Assembly (NCBI RefSeq): GCF_040183065.1
Contig: NC_091119.1
Span: 206,295,298 to 206,359,297, forward strand
Direction: 5' to 3'
Length of the DNA stretch: 64,000 bases
From: Periplaneta americana
Lineage: Eukaryota > Arthropoda > Insecta > Blattodea > Blattidae
A model generated the notes under the pieces. The model was given only the letters and a program-made list of their open reading frames with translations, did no database searches and was not told where the DNA came from. Positions 58,970 through 64,000 of this stretch are shown piece after piece. Made by a program: the position numbers and the translations under genes. The first letter of the stretch is position 1, and every line of letters starts with the position of its first letter.

Positions 58970-61530
58970 ACAAGGAAACGGACATGTTCAAAACCAAACT
59001 TGTAGTGCAATGAATGTTCAAAAAATGTTTCAGACAAACATAACGAAATGGAATTTCTGTAGAATGAAACAATTTGTGTTTATACTTCATATAATGAGAA
59101 ATGATACACAAATACAAAATGAATCATTGAAAGAAATGAGATATCAGACAAGTTGCATCTCAATCACTATTGTAAATTGAAGCCCGGAGCATAAGGTATA
59201 ATTATATTAAACAAACTAACTACACTTTTAGAACTCGACAGCCAGGTAGCTGTACTTCCACTGTATATTGTATTACGTGCTGTTAACAAATGTTCCAGAT
59301 CGATGCGGGCGGCTACTTAATAGAAGATAAACTGGCACAGTTCATCAAGAACTCCAGTGGCTCCTCCGTGTTCTATAACGAAAATAAGGACATTCTGGAG
59401 AAGTGCGGCAGTTTTGCGAACAAATACAGCAAAGGTGAGGGGTTCGCGAAGTATGCCGATCTGGTCACAATTATTGTCCTCCCTTCAGCTCGTCTTTTTC
59501 ACTGACCGGCCTCTCCATCTGAGTTGATAATTCAAAATAAAAAACGTTATTGCCTGGTCTCACGTACACAATCCTCAGCAGAGGTCAACGATCATCCAAT
59601 CAGTATGAAGGTAACGCGTGGGTGATATGATGATTCCCCTTAGTTGTTATGAAACCCTGATCACATTCCCTCAAGAGTACCACCTTTTTTCCCCGTAAAG
59701 ACAGTAAAAACTGGAAACTACTTCATTTTCAGATCACGTCAAACTCATACAGTACTACGAACGGAAATGTAACGCTGCCATTGTTGCGCTCTACATGTGT
59801 GTCAACGCTTTTGCAGAGTTGGTAAGTGTTGTGTTTGGCTGCCTTGAACTTAGGAAGTACGTTTCTTCTTATCTTTTTGCAAAGTAAAAATAATATAACA
59901 AAAATACATAGCAATAACTTTGAAACCAATGAATATCTGTTGGAGTTTAGTTATATCACGGATTATAGACTGCTACAGAGATCATAATATTAACTCTTTT
60001 TGTAACATAAATACAGCCACAATATTACACAACAGATTTCACTAACAATGTGAAAAACCTGACTCAGGACTGTACAATTTTAAACAACACTGCAAATACA
60101 TCGCTGACATATAAATTTAAATTACTTTCAATACATCGATTCCATCATATAGTAATTAATTTGTGAAGGTCCTCCTTAATTAAATATCATAATCGCCAAT
60201 ACATCCGTTACAACTCCCAATTAACTTCAAATTTCAATTTAAACTTCCCAGTATTTAATACTCCATAGCTGCATAGTTTTACACCATGTCGTGTGAGACA
60301 TCTCCATACGGACACCCCCAAAATACGGATACCCCTCATATACGGACAGATGTTTATGTTCCAACTGAAATGATATAGAAATAATGATAAATTTAACTCT
60401 CGTTTACGGACACTCTCAGACACGGACACGGACAGCTGTTTCACAGTCTCAAAGCTTGCTTTACCTCCTGACTGTGGACAGAACTTGGATTTGAAGACCT
60501 AATATGTTACAAAAATGGAAAATTTAGTACAGAAATTCCTTAACATGAAAGAAGACAATAAGGGCCTCATAGCATACCACTAGCCCAGCCGGCTACCCCT
60601 TGTTAGCTGGAAGCGGGTGGATAAAGAAAATCATAAAATTTAACCTGTCTGATGGGTCAAGGTTTCCGCGATCGTGAAATTGTATTCGACACATGATAGG
60701 GTTAGTAGGATTATTCTCTTCACTTCAATCAGTTGTCCTGTTTTGAAAGACATGGCACCTGAACGTAAAGGTTAAGTTGAAAACTGTAAATTACAGTACT
60801 GCATAACTGTAGACCTAGAATAAAACTGTATGGCACAGCACTGTATTTTCCTTTTTCGATCTTATCTACTGTAATTAAAGTTGCAAAGAATTTACTGTAG
60901 TACAGTATACTGTATTTAGAATTAAACTACAGTAATACACTTCATTTAAAGCGTGAAGGGATATAATAATGCATATTATAAATTCACAGTTAGAGTGGGG
61001 AGCCTCCCTCCCAATAAAGGACACCTCCCAGATGCGGACAGATTGTTACGTCCCTTCGATGTCCGAAAATGAGAGGTTTTACTATACATGCAAAACACTC
61101 AACTCTTTGGAACTTCGCGAAGGGAAAGGAAACCTGTATATTTGATCCTTAACAACGTCACTCTAGGACTAGTAACCAGTCTAACACTTACCCTTCACCT
61201 TCGCTGATCACGATGATGACCTCCATACGTGGCTCAGAAGTATTTGAAGTTTCTGCAACAAACAAACAATTCTGTACTACACTCAGAATTCATACAGATG
61301 TTGTTGCAGTGCCTAATTGCTTATAATATTGTGTTCTTTCATATTATCCAATTCTCACATAATTTACTAAATCTGCCGGTTTTTTTTTTTTTTTTACAGA
61401 ACTGTTCTGACCAAAGACAAATTAAAAGTAAGTATGATTATTTTACAGAGTTCTTATACAACAGAGTATCATTTCAATTTTCCGAGCATTACTATAAGCC
61501 TACACTTAGCACTAATTGCAATATCTATTG

Positions 61531-61590
<60 letters not shown>

Positions 61591-62467
61591 GGAAAGTCCA
61601 GGATAACAGAGAGGGTTTGGAATTGAATAGGTTACATCAGCTGCTTGTCTATGCAGATGACATGAATATGTTAGGAGAAAATCCACAAACGATTAGGGAA
61701 AACACGGAAATTTTACTGGAAGCAAGTAAAGAGATAGGTTTGGAAGTAAATCCCGAAAAGACAAAGTATATGATTATGTCTCATGACGAGAATATTGTAC
61801 GAAATGGAAATATAAAAATTGGAAATTTATCTTTTAAAGAGGTGGACAAGTTCAAATATCTTGGAGCAACAGTAACAAATATAAATGATACTCGGGAGGA
61901 AATTAAACATAGAATAAATATGTGAAATGCCTGTTATTATTCGGTTGAGAAGCTTTTATCATCCAGTCTGCTGTCAAAAAATATGAAAGTTAGAATTTAT
62001 AAAACAGTTATATTACCGGTTGTTCTTTATGGTTGTGAAACTTGGACTCTCACTTTGAGAGAGGAACATAGGTTAAGCGTGTTCGAGAATAAGGTGCTTA
62101 GGAAAATATTTGGGGCTAAGAGGGATGAAGTTACAGGGGAATGGAGAAAGTTACACAACACAGAACTGCACGCATTGTATTCTTCACCTGACATAATTAT
62201 GAACATTAAATCCAGACGTTTGAGATGGGCAGGGCATGTAGCACGTATGGGCGAATCCAGAAATGCATATAGAGTGTTAGTTGGGAGGGCGGAGGGAAAA
62301 AGACCTTTAGGGAGGCCGAGACGTAGATGGGAAGATAATATTAAAATGGATTTGAGGGAGGTGGGATATGATGACAGAGAATGGATTAATCTTGCTCAGG
62401 ATAGGGACCAATGGCGGGCTTATGTGAGGGCGGCAATGAACCTCCGGGTTCCTTAAAAGCCAGTAAG

Positions 62468-62516
<49 letters not shown>

Positions 62517-62692
62517 CATCATCATCATTATAAACCAATAACATAATTGTGGTTACTTGTGTATGTGGTTATGTCTGATTTCTTACGTCACAGATAGATA
62601 AATTAGTTAAATCTCCTTTTCTTGCAGGTGCAGAATGCGACAAATATAGACACAACACGCGAATGACGTTAGAGGCACTCAAACTGTTATAA
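49978..62692 (+). CDS. OBP-3: Plus-C odorant-binding protein, complete, nine exons, 239 aa
   Basis: Secreted ligand carrier of the Plus-C OBP class. Exons: 49978-50053, 50993-51144, 53167-53248, 54554-54609, 55138-55173, 59299-59434, 59733-59821, 61400-61427, 62628-62692 (TAA); 720 nt in frame. The N-terminus [19 protein letters not shown] is a hydrophobic signal peptide. Cysteines: C77, C78, C96, C123-X3-C127 (C128 extra), C170 after 42 residues, C192-X9-C202-X8-C211, C222. The proline that normally follows the C211 position is Ser212. Exon lengths 76, 56, 36 and 28 nt equal those in OBP-2, and all phases agree. Exon 2 could be read to a donor at 51131 (gtaaga), but only the donor at 51145 (gtaaag) keeps phase 0 into exon 3. 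AATAAA occurs at 62691 (overlapping the stop) and 62783; the latter is the likelier poly(A) signal. Confidence 0.9.
50054..50992. other. OBP-3 intron 1
   Basis: Gtgagc to ttccag, 939 bp. It has short open frames but no recognised element. Confidence 0.6.
51706..53013. mobile_element. TIR element, 1.3 kb, with nested MITE
   Basis: Ends tacactggcgttcaaaga and its inverse tctttgaacgccagtgta. The first TA may be the target duplication. No transposase is seen. Confidence 0.65.
51979..52180. mobile_element. MITE, about 200 bp
   Basis: The left end atcgttcgccatttttgttc ... tttcgttgc pairs with the right gcaaacgaaagagccaaaat ... ggcgat. Nested in the larger TIR element. TA dinucleotides lie at both edges. 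Confidence 0.6.
53249..54553. other. OBP-3 intron 3
   Basis: Contains a SINE (54048-54256). Nothing else is recognised. Confidence 0.6.
54048..54256 (+). mobile_element. SINE family B, forward copy
   Basis: Head with gttgcgttcgattcccgc (B box) and gcttgggctgattacctggt, body ending gacacagcgtcgttaaataa. Inverse orientation of 46565-46818. Confidence 0.7.
54610..55137. other. OBP-3 intron 4 with dispersed repeat
   Basis: Positions 54830-55095 match the repeat around RTE copy 1 (2525-3375) and show its state without the insertion. Gtgagt to ttcag. Confidence 0.65.
55591..55930 (+). pseudogene. R4-like LINE endonuclease relic
   Basis: Reading [20 protein letters not shown], then [18 protein letters not shown] and [14 protein letters not shown], aligning with the endonuclease and C-terminus of 37530-38219. 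Both ends are lost. Confidence 0.65.
55963..56872 (+). repeat. Dispersed repeat with (CAGA)n
   Basis: Begins tactagccgtacccgtgcgc and ends aaatttcggctacag ... attagtatagatt, with cggttcagccattatcgcg and (CAGA)n at 56712-56740. The style is common in arthropod genomes; the class is not assigned. Confidence 0.6.
57240..57748 (+). pseudogene. R2/R4 (Dong-like) LINE 3' end, second copy
   Basis: Reading [20 protein letters not shown], then [20 protein letters not shown] and [16 protein letters not shown], with the UTR end actgagtccttctgggctac. It is followed by (TTA)n at 57749-57780, as in the first copy. Confidence 0.75.
57794..58884 (-). mobile_element. Mariner element, inactive, interrupted by a SINE
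   Basis: Inverted ends ctaggttcaaaaagttc (left) and gaactttttgaacctag (right), with TA on both sides. Minus-strand transposase 57852-58325 reads [29 protein letters not shown] and [20 protein letters not shown], the last two catalytic acid regions of mariner transposases. It resumes upstream of the SINE ([20 protein letters not shown]) and is shifted beyond. The N-terminal domain is mostly missing. Confidence 0.88.
58334..58480 (+). mobile_element. SINE family 1, truncated, inside mariner
   Basis: Matches the body of 935-1172 without the tRNA head. The duplication ataactttgc is at 58324-58333 and 58481-58490. Confidence 0.82.
58889..58963. repeat. (TA)n microsatellite
   Basis: About 37 TA units directly after the mariner target site. 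Confidence 0.93.
59822..61399. other. OBP-3 intron 7
   Basis: Contains a pogo/Tigger-like non-autonomous element (60270-61075). A poly(T) run (61380-61395) forms the polypyrimidine tract before exon 8. The rest is unassigned. Confidence 0.6.
60270..61075. mobile_element. Pogo/Tigger-like MITE
   Basis: The right end reads, inverted, agtaaaacctctcattttcg followed by gacatcgaagggacg. The left part has atacggacacccccaaaata, with paired cggacag motifs on both sides. This is the look of pogo/Tigger ends. The left end is worn. Confidence 0.5.
61428..62627. other. OBP-3 intron 8
   Basis: Filled by RTE copy 9 between (ATT)n runs at 61530-61590 and 62473-62515. Confidence 0.7.
61591..62472 (+). mobile_element. 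RTE-type LINE 3' end, copy 9, with YADD box
   Basis: The longest copy: it includes the catalytic [20 protein letters not shown], then [17 protein letters not shown], a TGA near 61923, and the usual C-terminus to MNLRVP. The tail GTAAGTA merges with (TTA)n, and the 5' end also abuts (ATT)n. Confidence 0.92.
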
Positions 62693-62782
62693 TAAACCTG
62701 AACATTTGTTTCGACATCTTGGTCATTAATATTTCTTTGCTGTCTGAGCTAACGTTTAACTGCAAAACAATATTTACCAAGA

Positions 62783-62788
62783 AATAAA
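62783..62788 (+). terminator. Poly(A) signal of OBP-3
   Basis: AATAAA about 90 nt after the OBP-3 stop. A second hexamer at 62691 overlaps the stop codon and is probably too close. Confidence 0.5.
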
Positions 62789-62969
62789 AGATGCATTAAT
62801 TATTAGAATGTATGAGATGATTTGGGTTAATGCACCACTACAAACACTTGGAAACTCATGCAAGCGGCTATGTCTACAGGAAATAAAAGTAATAAAGGTG
62901 ACTCAAATGCAGTACTGACGTTATTGACTACATATTTAGGCCTAACTTAACCAACCTTTATATATCTTA

Positions 62970-64000
62970 CTAGTGGCTTGTGCAGCAATTGCTGCAAATT
63001 AAGTCCATAAAATGTTCAAATAAAAATTGTTCAGATTTATTTTCAATGAAGAATACCAGACATTTTGAAAGTTATTTGCTTCCATAATAGTGAAACATAC
63101 GCCCTCTGAATGTTTTTTTTTTTTTTTTTTTTTTTTTTTGCCAAATACTTTTCCTTGAACCTATCCGTCTTCAGCTCTTGAGTTTCAATGCGAAATCGCT
63201 AGTAACAATGTCACGATGATAAGTGGGTTTTTGATGTGGGAGTAATGCAGTAGCTATTTCGGGTCATTGCGGATTGTATGTGAAAGTTAAGAAAATGTAA
63301 GGTTTGTCATGCTTTGAACAAAAGACTTAGCATTTGGTATAGCTGCTGCATGTTTCGTGAACTACCCTGAAATGTAGAGGGCAGAATCACTTTTTCCCGC
63401 TAAGAGATCTAGCTGAGGTGATCAAGATTACTACAAAATCTTGTAGGCTTCTTATCTTATCAATAAGTAATACCTTTTGGTCTTTTCTTATGAATTGTAA
63501 TTTTTTACGCTTCTTCCAGACAATACTGATCTATCAAATACTGCTGGATTAATTTGTTTAACAATGATGTTATTTCGTATATTTTCTGTAATATAGGCTG
63601 TTGTGAGGAATTTATTGCTGAGATGTGGAAAATTAGGCGAATGATATGTCAGAGTTGTAGAATCTTATATGCGCCCTAAATAAAATTGTCCATCGTAAAT
63701 CGTTAGCAGCTTCAGTGTTTCATTTGTTGCTGGTTGCGGGAAATAAACTTACTCAACACGGTAGCAAGAAGTGAAATGGCATGCTATTTTCCCTACAACA
63801 AAATATGCTTGGCAGCGATCACAAATCTAATCAATTAAACCGAAGAAATATGGAATTAATTTTGATGTAGTTTAAAGACGCAGCTAAAATAGGAAGCATG
63901 ACTGAATTACTACCAAGGAAAGTTAGAGAATCAGACATATAAATATCTATATCACACTGCCATTACATATATGAAAAGGACCCAAACCACTTGATTAATA
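62970..64000 (+). repeat. Dispersed repeat, direct partner of 16864-18110, runs off the window
   Basis: Starts actagtggcttgtgcagcaa and follows the first copy through caataagtaataccttttgg. It contains a T-rich insertion at 63113-63139. Positions 62790-62965 hold nothing I can name. Confidence 0.7.

Larger units (their letters stand above)
55174..59298. other. OBP-3 intron 5 (4.1 kb)
   Basis: Contains R4-like LINE relics (55591-55930 and 57240-57748), an unassigned arthropod-type repeat (55963-56870), a mariner element (57794-58884) and a (TA)n run. Positions 55440-55575 hold TTAG/TTAT-rich repeat and a LINE UTR scrap. Confidence 0.65.

Noticed and set aside
58796-59117. Frames with runs of Tyr and Ile
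   Set aside because: Translation of the (TA)n microsatellite.

Overview
The window looks like a piece of a large, repeat-rich insect genome, most likely a cockroach and probably Periplaneta americana. That species call is an inference from the very abundant RTE-type LINE 3' end seen here, not a database match. All host coding sequence is split into small exons with GT-AG introns; nothing prokaryotic is present.

The host content I can support is a tandem cluster of three genes for Plus-C odorant-binding proteins (OBPs), all on the + strand and named locally OBP-1, OBP-2 and OBP-3. OBP-1 (9-20241) enters from the left edge and keeps exons 3-9. OBP-2 (26793-42638, 227 aa) and OBP-3 (49978-62692, 239 aa) are complete. 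The three share the same exon order, intron phases and nearly the same exon lengths. Each has a 36-nt microexon with the C-X3-C motif and a 28-nt microexon with the late conserved Cys. The cysteine spacing (C-X3-C-X42-C-X19..21-C-X9-C-X8-C-P/S-X9-C) fits the published Plus-C pattern. The likely role is a secreted carrier of small hydrophobic ligands in sensillum lymph or other fluids.

The rest is mobile and simple-sequence DNA. Region by region: 0-20 kb (OBP-1 introns) holds RTE copies, two hAT-type elements, a foldback MITE, a 1.35-kb 38-bp minisatellite, tRNA-derived SINEs and a hAT transposase relic. 20.2-26.8 kb (intergenic) has a TTAA-flanked MITE, a hAT MITE, an RNase H LINE relic and a Harbinger element ending 435 bp upstream of the OBP-2 start codon. 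26.8-42.6 kb (OBP-2 introns) has several LINEs, a TIR element split by a LINE, a hAT relic, an R2/R4-type LINE in trinucleotide repeats and a 1.16-kb (AGT)n array. 42.6-50 kb (intergenic) has a hAT-like element, SINEs, two RTE copies and a TIR element. 50-62.7 kb (OBP-3 introns) has TIR elements, R4-like LINE relics, a mariner interrupted by a SINE, and another RTE copy.

Many insertions show clear target-site duplications, so the order of events can be read in several places. I saw no new multi-gene system beyond the OBP cluster. The most notable points are its strictly conserved microexon architecture, a probable GC-AG intron, and repeats lying very close to splice sites.
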